From an uncultured Collinsella sp. (GTDB lineage: Bacteria > Actinomycetota > Coriobacteriia > Coriobacteriales > Coriobacteriaceae), in NCBI GenBank assembly GCA_900543515.1, contig UQRW01000030.1:1-26676 (forward strand): DNA of 26,676 nucleotides. The letters run 5' to 3'. Both the position numbers and the translations under genes were made by a program. Below are positions 8,055 to 15,528 of this stretch, one piece after another. Numbering within the stretch: the first letter of the stretch is position 1; every line of letters starts with the position of its first letter. Below the pieces are notes generated by a model that made no database searches, was not told the DNA's origin, and was given only the letters and a program-made list of their open reading frames with translations.

Positions 8055-8145
8055 TCGTTCATTAAGGCAAGCCAGGCCGCATCGGCCAGTGTGTTGACTT
8101 GCCGCGCCACCGGAGGCGAACCCGATCACGCGACTACTCCCTCAT
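8046..8145 (-). promoter_or_regulatory. yybP-ykoY manganese riboswitch upstream of mntP
   Basis: On the minus strand the hallmark blocks appear in order: GGGAGTAG (8141-8134), GTCAACACACT (about 8098-8088) and the closing ACGAGACTC. P1 can form from ATGAG (8145-8141) and CTCGT (8052-8048). Internal hairpins include GGCC-GATGC-GGCC. Class assignment rests on these conserved loops and on the gene controlled, mntP, a classic member of the regulon. Binding of Mn2+ should stabilise P1 and block the terminator at 8009-8054, giving an on-switch. Confidence 0.88.
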
Positions 8146-8304
8146 TTATGCGAATCCCGATGCTACCACATAAGCAGCTCATTTGGATTGGGGCTCTCAG
8201 CTGTGTTCGCTCATTCTGTAAGCATCGGATTTTGCGGGCGTCACAGGGGCAAACCGTGAGAAACTTATTGACGTTTATGGAGCGTATACGATGGGAGCGA
8301 TGCC
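8146..8304. other. Divergent mntP/disA intergenic spacer
   Basis: This space must hold the promoters of both the mntP leader (minus) and the disA operon (plus). Plus-strand TTGACG (8268-8273) and TATACG (8285-8290) are attractive hexamers, but the 11-base spacing is too short for an ordinary sigma-70 promoter. I could not fix either promoter. Confidence 0.3.
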
Positions 8305-9372
8305 TTGGATAAGAACGAGCTGCAAAAGCGTATGGAACAGGCCATCCGCCTGACTGCCCCCGGTCAGCCGATCCGCACCGCCCTCGACATGATCATTGCC
8401 GGTCACCTGGGCGCCCTTATCTGCGTCGGCGACACCGAAAACGTGCTCGCTGCCGGTAACGACGGCTTCCCGCTCAACATTTCGTTTACCTCGAACCGCC
8501 TGTTCGAGCTCTCCAAGATGGACGGTGCCATCGTTATCGATGGCGACCTCACCCAGATCCTGCGTGCCAACTTCCACCTCAATCCCGATCCCTCGCTCGC
8601 CACGAGTGAGACGGGCATGCGTCACCGTACTGCCGCTCGCATGTCGGTGCTCACCGACGCCATCGTGATCTCGGTCTCGGCCCGTCGCGCCGTCGTCAAC
8701 GTGTACGTCCACGGCAAGAGTTACGAGATCCAGCCCGTCACCACCATCATGAGCTCGGTCAACCAGCTCGTCGCCACGCTCCAGACTACCCGTCAGTCGC
8801 TCGATCGCTCCCTGCTGCGCCTGACGGCCCTTGAGCTCGACGACTACGTCACGCTCGCCGACATCACCGGCATCTTCTCGAGTTTCGAGATCATGCAACA
8901 GGCAAAGACCGAGCTTAAGGATTGCATCGTCAAGCTGGGTAACCAGGGCAAGCTCGTGCAGATGCAGCTCGAGCAGCTCGCGGGCTCCAGCATGGATACC
9001 GAATACGACTTGATGATCCGCGACTACGCAAGCGATTCCTCTGAGGCCAACGCCGAGAAGATCCGCGCCGAGCTTGCCCGTATGACGCCTAAGGACCTGT
9101 CTGACCCGCAGCACGTGGCGGCGGTTCTGGGCTATGACGACCTGGACGAGGACTCCGTCATGACGCCGCTGGGCCTGCGCACGCTTTCGCGCGTGTCCGT
9201 CGTGCGCGACGGCGTGGCCGAGAAGATTGTCGACGAGTACGGCTCGCTGCAGGAGCTCATGGATGACATCAGCGAGGATCCGGAGCGCCTGGGCGACTTT
9301 GGCGTTAACAACCCTGCCATTCTTGCGGACTCCCTGTACCGCATGAAGGGCACCAAACAGGGGAACGCATAA
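8305..9372 (+). CDS. disA: DisA diadenylate cyclase (c-di-AMP synthase, DNA integrity scanning)
   Basis: Makes cyclic di-AMP from two ATP and scans DNA for branched structures in the DisA family. The 355 residues fit. The N-terminal DAC domain carries the DGA motif at 73-75 and RHR (R106-H107-R108) at the active site; a helical linker and a C-terminal helix-hairpin-helix region (about 290-350) follow. The start is TTG at 8305: GGGAG at 8293-8297 lies 7 bases upstream, and no in-frame ATG exists between the stop at 8269 and this codon. The two nearby ATGs (8291, 8300) are out of frame. It is the first gene of the disA-ispD-ispF-cysS-rlmB-yacP run, and its stop overlaps the ispD start by one base. 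Confidence 0.94.
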   Translation: MDKNELQKRMEQAIRLTAPGQPIRTALDMIIAGHLGALICVGDTENVLAAGNDGFPLNISFTSNRLFELSKMDGAIVIDGDLTQILRANFHLNPDPSLATSETGMRHRTAARMSVLTDAIVISVSARRAVVNVYVHGKSYEIQPVTTIMSSVNQLVATLQTTRQSLDRSLLRLTALELDDYVTLADITGIFSSFEIMQQAKTELKDCIVKLGNQGKLVQMQLEQLAGSSMDTEYDLMIRDYASDSSEANAEKIRAELARMTPKDLSDPQHVAAVLGYDDLDEDSVMTPLGLRTLSRVSVVRDGVAEKIVDEYGSLQELMDDISEDPERLGDFGVNNPAILADSLYRMKGTKQGNA

Positions 9373-10100
9373 TGGCGCCCGTATGCGCCGTGGTCGTTGC
9401 CGGTGGCAGCGGCCAGCGCTTTGGTAACCCCGGCGGCAAGCAGCTCGTCAATGTAGCGGGCCGTCCGCTTATGAGCTGGTCCATCCGCGCGTTTGACCGT
9501 AGCGATAAGGTCGGCCACATCGTCGTGGTTTGCCCTGCCGAGCGCCGTGCCGAGATGCGCCGCCTGGCCATCGACCCGTTTGACTATGACACGCCCATCA
9601 GCTTTGCCGATGCCGGCGATACCCGCCAGGACTCCACCCGTGCCGGCGTGCACGCGGTGCCGGCGGGCTTTGAATACGTCGCCATTCACGATGGCGCTCG
9701 TCCGCTCATTACGACCGAGGCCATCGACCACGCTATCGACGTGCTCGTGAGCGACCGTGCTCTCGACGGTGTCGTGTGCGGCCAGCCCGCGATCGACACG
9801 CTCAAGATCGTCGATGGCGACAATATCGTCGAGACGCCGCCGCGTGAGCTGTACTGGGCAGCGCAGACGCCGCAGATCTTTAGCGTCGATGCTATGAAGC
9901 GCGCCCACGCTGCAGCCATTGCCGAGGGCTTTATCGGTACCGATGATTCGTCGCTGGTCGAGCGCATGGGTGGGCGCGTCCACTGCGTCCAGAGCCCGCG
10001 CGATAACCTTAAGGTGACGGTGCCCGAGGACCTGCGTCCCGTAACCGCGATTCTGCTTGGCCGCATGGCCGAGGGAGAGGACCTTCCCCATGTTCAGTAA
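9372..10100 (+). CDS. ispD: 2-C-methyl-D-erythritol 4-phosphate cytidylyltransferase
   Basis: Third step of the MEP isoprenoid pathway: MEP plus CTP gives CDP-methylerythritol. The 242 residues show the nucleotidyltransferase signature VVAGGSGQRFG (8-18) with K23-Q24 of the KQ pair, HDGARPL near 110, and NLKVTVPEDL near the C-terminus carrying the second catalytic Lys. Compared with most members, the loop reads GNPGGKQ instead of the usual xPKQ, a small variation that keeps the lysine. ATG overlaps the disA stop (TAATG), and its end overlaps ispF by 11 bases, implying translational coupling. Together with ispF it shows that the organism uses the MEP route. Confidence 0.95.
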   Translation: MAPVCAVVVAGGSGQRFGNPGGKQLVNVAGRPLMSWSIRAFDRSDKVGHIVVVCPAERRAEMRRLAIDPFDYDTPISFADAGDTRQDSTRAGVHAVPAGFEYVAIHDGARPLITTEAIDHAIDVLVSDRALDGVVCGQPAIDTLKIVDGDNIVETPPRELYWAAQTPQIFSVDAMKRAHAAAIAEGFIGTDDSSLVERMGGRVHCVQSPRDNLKVTVPEDLRPVTAILLGRMAEGEDLPHVQ

Positions 10101-10584
10101 CCTGCGCATTGGCCATGGCTACGACGTCCACCGTCTGGTGGAGGGGCGTCGATGTATCATCGGCGGTGTCGACATTCCCTACGAACGCGGCCTGCTGGGC
10201 CACTCGGATGCCGATGTGCTCGCGCACGCCTTGGCCGACGCCATTCTGGGCGCCTGCCGTGGGGGAGACATTGGCAAGCTATTCCCCGATACCGACCCCG
10301 CCTATGAGGGTGCCGATTCGATGGTGCTGCTCGCTCGCGTGATGGGCTATGCGCGCGAGCTGGGCTTTGAGTTTGTCGATGCCGATTGCACCATTGCCTG
10401 TCAGCAACCCAAGATCACCCCGCACCGCGATGCCATGCGCGCCAACCTTGCCCATGCCCTGGGCGTTGACGTCGAAAACGTGGGCGTCGCCGCCACTACG
10501 ACCGAAAAGCTCGGTTGGGAAGGCCAGGGCGAGGGAATCGGCGCCTGGGCCGTCTGCCTGCTACAGAAAACCGTTAAGGAGTAA
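10090..10584 (+). CDS. ispF: 2-C-methyl-D-erythritol 2,4-cyclodiphosphate synthase
   Basis: Later MEP-pathway enzyme; the zinc-dependent trimer cyclises CDP-ME 2-phosphate with loss of CMP. At 164 residues it is of standard size. GHGYDVHRL gives zinc ligands D12 and H14; H46 in DVLAHA is the third. The conserved GHSDADV follows at 37-43, and a TTTEKLG motif lies near the C-terminus. I chose ATG 10090 because GGAGAGG at 10074-10080 lies 9 bases upstream and MFSNLRIGHG places the ligands four residues later than in the E. coli enzyme. The frame is open to 10057, but that would overlap ispD more deeply. IspE is not encoded here. Confidence 0.95.
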   Translation: MFSNLRIGHGYDVHRLVEGRRCIIGGVDIPYERGLLGHSDADVLAHALADAILGACRGGDIGKLFPDTDPAYEGADSMVLLARVMGYARELGFEFVDADCTIACQQPKITPHRDAMRANLAHALGVDVENVGVAATTTEKLGWEGQGEGIGAWAVCLLQKTVKE

Positions 10585-10587
10585 CGA

Positions 10588-12054
10588 ATGCGTATCTACA
10601 ACAGCGCTACCCATAAAAAGGAAGAGTTCCAGCCCATCGAGTCCGGCAAGGTCCGCATGTACGTGTGCGGCCCCACGGTCTACGACAACATCCACATCGG
10701 CAACGCCCGTACGTTCATCAGCTTTGACGTGATTCGCCGCTGGCTCATCGCGAGCGGTTACGAGGTCACGTTCGCCCAGAACCTCACCGATGTCGACGAC
10801 AAGATCATCAAGCGCGCCAACGAGCAGGGCCGTACGGCCGCCGAGGTCGCGACGGAGTTCTCCGACAAGTTCATCGGCGTCATGCGCGCCGCCAACGTGC
10901 TCGATCCCGATGTGCGCCCCCGCGCCACCAAGGAGATCGGCCCCATGATCGCCATGATCAAGACGCTTATCGAGCAGGGCTACGCTTACGCAGCCGATAA
11001 CGGCGACGTGTACTTCGCCGTGCGCAGCGATCCCAACTATGGTCAGGTCTCGGGCCGCAACATTGACGACCTTATGGTTGGCGCGCGCATCGAGGAGAAC
11101 GAGGACAAGAACGACCCACTCGACTTTGCCCTGTGGAAGGCCGCCAAGCCCGGCGAGCCCAGCTGGCCGAGCCCCTGGGGCGAGGGCCGTCCCGGTTGGC
11201 ACACCGAGTGCGCCGCCATGGTGCATCGCTACCTGGGCACCCCGATCGACATTCATGGTGGCGGCTCCGACCTTGCCTTCCCGCATCACGAGAACGAGTG
11301 CGCCCAGGCCACCTGCGCTTGGCACCAGGGCTTCTCCAACACCTGGATGCACACGGGCATGCTGCTGGTTGACGGCGAGAAGATGTCCAAGTCGCTCGGC
11401 AACTTCTTTACGCTGGCCGAGGTCCTCGAGCAGCACTCCGCTGCCGCTCTGCGCCTTCTGATGCTGCAGACGAGCTATCGCTCGCCGCTCGACTTTTCTT
11501 GGGAGCGCCTGGAGGGTGCCGAGAACTCGCTCACGCGTATCGCCGGTACGGTCGAGAACCTGCGCTGGGCCGCGAACCATGCGACGGCCGATGCCGATGA
11601 GGCAGCATCCGAGGCGTTTGCCGCCAAGGCCGCCGAGACCCGTGCCACCTTTAAGGAGTGCATGGACGACGACTTTAACACCGCCGGTGCCATGGGTGCT
11701 GTCTTTGGCTTTGTGACCGAGTGCAACCAGTACCTGGAGCAGGCGGGCGATGCTGCCGACAAGGCCGCAGTCCTGGCTGCCGCCGATACGCTGGCCGAGC
11801 TGCTCGATACGTTTGGCGTTGAGCTTCCCGAGCCCAAGGTCGAGTTGCCGCTGGGCCTGCTGGGCGTTGCCGCCGGTTTGGTTGCCTACACGGGCGACGA
11901 CGTGGACGAGGCCGCTGCCAAGATTCTCGAGGCCCGTGCCGAGGCCCGTGCCGCCAAGAACTGGGATCTGGCCGACGCCATCCGCGACCAGCTCAAGGAC
12001 CTCGGGCTGACGATCGAGGATACCGCCGCCGGCACTCGTATTAAGAGTCTCTAG
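10588..12054 (+). CDS. cysS: Cysteinyl-tRNA synthetase
   Basis: Class Ia synthetase charging tRNA-Cys. The 488 residues carry HIGN (36-39) as the HIGH signature and KMSKS (265-269). The zinc ligands C27, C208, H233 and E237 are each one residue earlier than in the E. coli enzyme, so zinc-based cysteine discrimination should be intact. A DALR-type helical domain and the C-terminal RDQLKDLGLTIEDTAAGTR segment complete the protein. It starts 3 bases after ispF behind TTAAGGAG, so it is in the same transcript and there is no room for a T-box leader. It is followed by the long palindrome at 12061. Confidence 0.96.
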   Translation: MRIYNSATHKKEEFQPIESGKVRMYVCGPTVYDNIHIGNARTFISFDVIRRWLIASGYEVTFAQNLTDVDDKIIKRANEQGRTAAEVATEFSDKFIGVMRAANVLDPDVRPRATKEIGPMIAMIKTLIEQGYAYAADNGDVYFAVRSDPNYGQVSGRNIDDLMVGARIEENEDKNDPLDFALWKAAKPGEPSWPSPWGEGRPGWHTECAAMVHRYLGTPIDIHGGGSDLAFPHHENECAQATCAWHQGFSNTWMHTGMLLVDGEKMSKSLGNFFTLAEVLEQHSAAALRLLMLQTSYRSPLDFSWERLEGAENSLTRIAGTVENLRWAANHATADADEAASEAFAAKAAETRATFKECMDDDFNTAGAMGAVFGFVTECNQYLEQAGDAADKAAVLAAADTLAELLDTFGVELPEPKVELPLGLLGVAAGLVAYTGDDVDEAAAKILEARAEARAAKNWDLADAIRDQLKDLGLTIEDTAAGTRIKSL

Positions 12055-12060
12055 TATTTG

Positions 12061-12163
12061 TCGACCGTTCGAGGTGCGGCAGATTGCCTTGAAAGAGGAG
12101 GGCATAGACCTGGTGGTCATGCCCGACGATTGAAAGGCAAGGTGCCGTGGCTCGGACGGTCGA
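12061..12163 (+). repeat. 103-base imperfect palindrome between cysS and rlmB
   Basis: TCGACCGTTCGAG (12061-12073) pairs with CTCGGACGGTCGA (12151-12163), with one G-T. Inside, CGGCA/TGCCG (12077-12081/12143-12147), TTGCCTT/AAGGCAA (12084-12090/12134-12140), GGGCAT/ATGCCC (12100-12105/12119-12124) and GACC/GGTC (12107-12110/12115-12118) nest around loop TGGT. The RNA would be one long rod with internal loops. TTCTTG and TATCTTTTT follow it, so it could act as a terminator or processing site. It could also be a dispersed palindromic element. One frame through it reads like a protein tail (IALKEEGIDLVVMPDD, then stop) with no start. Confidence 0.75.
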
Positions 12164-12197
12164 TTCTTGTTCGTTATCTTTTTAAGGAGGCCGTTTT

Positions 12198-13118
12198 ATG
12201 GCCGACAATCGCAAGCGTGCACCGCGTGGAGGCAAGCAGGCTGCTTCTGGCTCGCGTCCGATTCGCCGCAACGACCGCGCTGCCGCTCCCAAGGGCCAGC
12301 GCGAGCGCTCCCAAGCCCAGGCTGCACGTCCGCAGCGAGATCGCAACCGCGACAACGTTCAGGCTCCCAAGGGCGAGTTTATCGAAGGTCGCCGTGCTGC
12401 CGCCGAGGCGCTACGCACTGGTTTTCCCATCAAGTGTGCGCTCATTGCCGAGGGCGGGGAGCGCGATGCCGCCTTGTCGCGCCTGATCGATGACCTCAAT
12501 GCCGCGGGCGTCCGCATTAAGTATGTGCCGCGCGCGCAGCTCGATGCGCTGTCGAGCCATGGCGCTCACCAGGGTATTGCGCTCGAGGTTGGCAACTTCC
12601 CCTATGCCGACGTCGCCGACATCCTCGGCCGCGCGGGTGACGGACCGGCGCTCGTCGTCGTGCTCGATCATGTGACCGACGACGGTAACTTTGGTGCCAT
12701 TGTGCGCTCCGCCGAGGTCGTGGGCGCGGCGGGCGTCATCATTGCCAACAAGCGCGCCGCCGGCGTGACCGTTGGCAGCTACAAGACTTCTGCCGGTGCT
12801 GTCATGCACCTGCCTATCGCACAGGTTCCCAATATCGCCCGTGCGCTCGATGACCTCAAGGCCGCTGGCTTTTGGGTGGGCGGTGCCTCCGAGCACGCCG
12901 AGGGCAGCTGCTGGGATGCTCCCTTCGAGGGCCGCGTGGCGCTCGTCATGGGCTCCGAGGGCGACGGCATCTCGCGCCTGGTGCTTGAGAAATGCGACTT
13001 TTTGACCAAGCTTCCCCAGCGCGGCATGACCGAGAGCCTCAATGTTGCCCAGGCGACAACGGCGCTGTGCTTTGAGTGGCTGCGCCGCAATGCCGGCGAG
13101 CTCATGGGGGAGGAGTAG
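12198..13118 (+). CDS. rlmB: 23S rRNA 2-prime-O-methyltransferase, SpoU/TrmH family (RlmB-like)
   Basis: SAM-dependent 2-prime-O-ribose methyltransferase of the SPOUT class, expected to methylate a 23S rRNA guanosine (Gm2251 in E. coli). The 306 residues start with about 58 basic, disordered residues (many R, K, Q, A), probably an RNA-binding extension. A substrate-binding domain follows (about 59-135), then the knotted catalytic domain. Motif 1 begins at D157-H158 and contains GNFGAIVRSAE, motif 2 is MGSEGDGIS from 251, and motif 3 is LPQRGMTESLNVAQ from 272. AAGGAGG precedes ATG 12198 by 7 bases. It sits 3 bases before yacP, the same pairing as in Firmicutes. Exact methylation position is inferred from the family. 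Confidence 0.9.
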   Translation: MADNRKRAPRGGKQAASGSRPIRRNDRAAAPKGQRERSQAQAARPQRDRNRDNVQAPKGEFIEGRRAAAEALRTGFPIKCALIAEGGERDAALSRLIDDLNAAGVRIKYVPRAQLDALSSHGAHQGIALEVGNFPYADVADILGRAGDGPALVVVLDHVTDDGNFGAIVRSAEVVGAAGVIIANKRAAGVTVGSYKTSAGAVMHLPIAQVPNIARALDDLKAAGFWVGGASEHAEGSCWDAPFEGRVALVMGSEGDGISRLVLEKCDFLTKLPQRGMTESLNVAQATTALCFEWLRRNAGELMGEE

Positions 13119-13121
13119 CGC

Positions 13122-13799
13122 ATGTCCAAGAAGAACCGCGCCAAGTCCAAGGCCAAGCGCTTTGGCGAGGGCTCGGCCAAGCCGATTGTTTCGGCTGCGA
13201 CCTATGGCGTGGGCGGCAATGCGTTTGCGCAGGCTATCGCCGACCCAGTCTCGACGGTGCACTCCAACAAGCCCGAGCTGCTGGTGGTCGACGGTTACAA
13301 CGTGATCCACTGCACGCCGCGCTACGAAAAGCTCGTGTACGACCATTCCGACGATCCGTATTCCAGCGACGTTCACGATATGGCGCGCACTGCCCTCATC
13401 AACGACGTTGCCGCGTTTGCCCAAGGCCGCTACGAGGCCGTAATCGTGTTTGACGGCGCGGGCAATATCTCCAGCGAGCGCCCCAATCTGCCGGCCCGTG
13501 GCGTGCGCATCGAGTTTTCGCCGACGGGCGTCTCTGCCGATACCGTGGTGCAGAAGCTCTGTATCGAGGCACGCGAGGAAGGCCGCGCGTGCTCCGTGGT
13601 ATCGAGTGACGGCACGATCCAGGCCGTCGTCATGGGCAAGGGCGTTACGCGCATCTCGAGCCGTATGCTGGTGGACGAGATCAAACAGATCGATAACGAC
13701 GTTCACGAGGCAGAGGAAGCTCCGCAGATCAAGATGACCCTGGGCAGCCGCCTGAGCCCCGATGCCCTGGCCAAGCTCAAGGCCCTGCGCGGACGGTAG
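13122..13799 (+). CDS. yacP: YacP/Rae1-type NYN-domain ribonuclease
   Basis: NYN (PIN-like) domain protein; the Bacillus homologue Rae1 cleaves mRNA on the ribosome. The 225 residues have a lysine-rich N-terminus (MSKKNRAKSKAKR), then VVDGYNVIH with catalytic D57 and N60, VFDGAG near 112, and a VVSSDGTIQ segment with the third acidic residue. The C-terminal 30 residues form a helical tail. It starts 3 bases after the rlmB stop and ends the disA operon. Its end is only 27 bases from the convergent HipA-like gene, with no clear terminator between. The N-terminal extension of about 50 residues before the NYN core is longer than in Bacillus YacP. Confidence 0.88.
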   Translation: MSKKNRAKSKAKRFGEGSAKPIVSAATYGVGGNAFAQAIADPVSTVHSNKPELLVVDGYNVIHCTPRYEKLVYDHSDDPYSSDVHDMARTALINDVAAFAQGRYEAVIVFDGAGNISSERPNLPARGVRIEFSPTGVSADTVVQKLCIEAREEGRACSVVSSDGTIQAVVMGKGVTRISSRMLVDEIKQIDNDVHEAEEAPQIKMTLGSRLSPDALAKLKALRGR

Positions 13800-13826
13800 G
13801 GGAGCTGACGGCGCGACGCTGTCTCG

Positions 13827-15167
13827 CTAACTCCATTCAGCGATGTCGATCATTCTACGGAGGCGCCATGTAAGCGCCTCTTTTAGATATGGCAGCCTTG
13901 CCGTGAGCGCGTCGTTTCTGGACAGAATCTCGATTGCCTCGTCAACGAAGCCTTCGAGTTTGTCGCCGTCAAACCAGCCCATGTCCTCGACGAGCAACAT
14001 TTGTTTGGCGGGGCTTGAATGAAATTGTGCGCTGGTAAAACTGTGCTCTCCCGCCCTAAGCTCTTCTAGTGATATGTTGCACCAGAGTGATGAGCCCGAA
14101 TCGAAGATGGGGGCTGGTCTGCAGGCTAGCGTGTTTACGTTTCGCACAAGGCCAAAGTTACGCCAATGGCGGTCATAGTTGGCGATGATGTCGTCGCACA
14201 CGATCATGCGGTCAAGGGCGTCTTTTATATCTGTCGCTCCAAGCTCTTCGCAGTTTGCTACATACCGTTCGTAATCGGTTAGTCGCTCGTCTGCATTTGC
14301 ATGCTGGTTTACATAGAACGCAGGGACATACTCTTCTTCATCAGTTAAGAAGACATCGCATGTGCTCAGGGCGGAAGTGCCCGTGCCCTCGAGCGAGTAA
14401 GGCACATAATCGCAGGCGTTTAGGATGCGACGGTGGAGCGCGGTCGCCACCAGCTCGTTATAAGGTTCCTGGTCCAGGTGCGCTCCTGCCTTATGCAGAA
14501 TTCGACGTTCGCCCTCGCACGTCCAGTACTTTTGAAGATTGCCGTCCGAGGTGTTATCGGGCTTTGCGACAGCCGCTTTTCCCTCTGGGGCAAAGGGTGC
14601 AATGGACAGCGAGACGTCATCAAAGGCGTTATTGAAGAAGTTGATATCCTCCCAGGTGAGACCGGAACCTTGGGGCCTAATCCAATACTGGTCGGATAAG
14701 GAGAGGCCGAGATTTCGCTGGACGAGTTCATCGGGAACATCGACTGCGGCTTCTGCAAGCAGGGAGGCTAGCCCAATGCGTGCGAGCGGGATACCGCGGC
14801 CGCGCCACCAGATGCGGAAGGAGTCTAGCGATATGGGGCTATTAGGGCCAAATACTCCAATAGGGGCGTGGGCGTAATCGATGTCGGCACCGATGTGGGT
14901 AAAGTCTTTTCGCGATGTACTGTAGACCAGCTGAGCGACTTCGTACGTGCGGTTCATGAGGGTGAACGCGATCTCGCTCTTACCGTGGCCGCGGCGGGGA
15001 CGTCCCCCCGTTTTGGTCACAGAGCGGAGTCGCGTGTCGACGCTGTCTTTGTCGATGAGCCATACACCAGAAGCCTTGCGGGCCTCAAGTGCTCCGTTTT
15101 TTATGAGCTCCTGCACCCTGCGCGGAGTGATGCCGAGCAGTTTGGCTGCTTCCTTGGTAGTAAGCAT
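13827..15167 (-). CDS. HTH-HipA fusion: excisionase-like DNA-binding domain joined to a HipA-like kinase
   Basis: A 446-residue protein that appears to put antitoxin-like and toxin-like parts in one chain. Residues 1-45 (MLTTKEAAKLLGITPRRVQE then a WLIDKDSV wing) are a MerR/excisionase-type HTH. The rest resembles the HipA C-terminal kinase: a lysine in RRILHKAG, catalytic loop D332-R333-H334 to N337 (NYDRHWRNFG), and metal-binding D356 in FDSGSSLW. The glycine-rich loop typical of HipA is not obvious. I chose ATG 15167, with GAAGGG about 8 bases upstream; the longer frame to 15209 has no such site and would enter the operator. No separate hipB lies next to it. The gene is less GC-rich than the operon before it, suggesting transfer. 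Kinase activity is inferred. Confidence 0.75.
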   Translation of the reverse strand: MLTTKEAAKLLGITPRRVQELIKNGALEARKASGVWLIDKDSVDTRLRSVTKTGGRPRRGHGKSEIAFTLMNRTYEVAQLVYSTSRKDFTHIGADIDYAHAPIGVFGPNSPISLDSFRIWWRGRGIPLARIGLASLLAEAAVDVPDELVQRNLGLSLSDQYWIRPQGSGLTWEDINFFNNAFDDVSLSIAPFAPEGKAAVAKPDNTSDGNLQKYWTCEGERRILHKAGAHLDQEPYNELVATALHRRILNACDYVPYSLEGTGTSALSTCDVFLTDEEEYVPAFYVNQHANADERLTDYERYVANCEELGATDIKDALDRMIVCDDIIANYDRHWRNFGLVRNVNTLACRPAPIFDSGSSLWCNISLEELRAGEHSFTSAQFHSSPAKQMLLVEDMGWFDGDKLEGFVDEAIEILSRNDALTARLPYLKEALTWRLRRMIDIAEWS

Positions 15168-15183
15168 CGCGAAACCCTTCGTT

Positions 15184-15245
15184 AAAACGAATAGTTTTAT
15201 ATATAGCAATTGTAATTAAAACTATTCGTTTTGACGAATGGTTTT
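15184..15245 (-). promoter_or_regulatory. Operator palindrome of the HTH-HipA gene
   Basis: AAAACGAATAGTTTT (15184-15198) and AAAACTATTCGTTTT (15218-15232) are perfect 15-base inverted arms across a 19-base AT-rich spacer. A third near-copy, ACGAATGGTTTT, follows at 15234-15245, and TTCGTTAAAACGAA overlaps the first arm. The site begins 16 bases upstream of the start codon and is very likely the autoregulatory site of the fused HTH. Confidence 0.8.
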
Positions 15246-15289
15246 GAGATTGGGGGCGAACCGACAGAAATGAACGGGCCTGGTACCTG

Positions 15290-15361
15290 TTGTTGCTGGA
15301 TTTTGCATATTTGTATAACGCTGTGTGGCCTGTTGCGCCTCGTCCGCAATTCCTTTATTCT
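15290..15361 (+). promoter_or_regulatory. tRNA-Thr promoter(s)
   Basis: TTGCGC (15333-15338), 17 bases, TATTCT (15356-15361) places a promoter 30 bases before the tRNA. A second candidate is TTGTTG (15290-15295), 18 bases, extended -10 TG-TATAAC (15314-15319). Between promoter and tRNA a GCGC-GAAA-GCGC mini-hairpin (15373-15384) would form in the 5-prime leader. Confidence 0.5.
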
Positions 15362-15391
15362 TAACTGGCTTCGCGCGAAAGCGCCAAGTGT

Positions 15392-15466
15392 GCCAGTGTG
15401 GCGCAACGGTAGCGCAACTGATTTGTAATCAGTGGGTTGCAGGTTCGATTCCTGTCACTGGCTCCA
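15392..15466 (+). tRNA. tRNA-Thr (anticodon TGT)
   Basis: All arms fold: acceptor GCCAGTG/CACTGGC, D-arm GGCGCAACGGTAGCGC, anticodon stem ACTGA/TCAGT with loop TTTGTAA (anticodon TGT, reads ACA), T-arm with loop TTCGATT, discriminator T, and CCA encoded at 15464-15466. It lies at the left border of the accessory region, a usual integration site for islands. No second copy of its 3-prime end was found in the window. Confidence 0.95.
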
Positions 15467-15474
15467 TTAACAAA

Positions 15475-15518
15475 AACGCAGGTCAGAGGTTATTTTCTCT
15501 GACCTGCGTTCTTGTTTT
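15475..15518 (+). terminator. Terminator after tRNA-Thr
   Basis: AACGCAGGTCAGAG (15475-15488) and CTCTGACCTGCGTT (15497-15510) form a perfect 14-bp stem with an 8-base loop, followed by CTTGTTTT. A strong terminator ending the tRNA transcript. Confidence 0.9.
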
Positions 15519-15528
15519 GGGGCTGTTG

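Noticed and set aside
10555..10587. T-box leader before cysS
   Set aside because: Only 3 bases separate ispF and cysS, so there is no room for one.
12061..12163. SRP (4.5S) or 6S RNA gene
   Set aside because: The hairpin lacks the conserved SRP apical sequence (GGAAGGAAGCAG-type) and the large central bubble of 6S RNA. A palindrome without an assigned class is the safer call.
15446..15466. Duplicated tRNA 3-prime end as right attachment site
   Set aside because: I looked for a second copy of the T-arm and acceptor sequence in the rest of the window and saw none.
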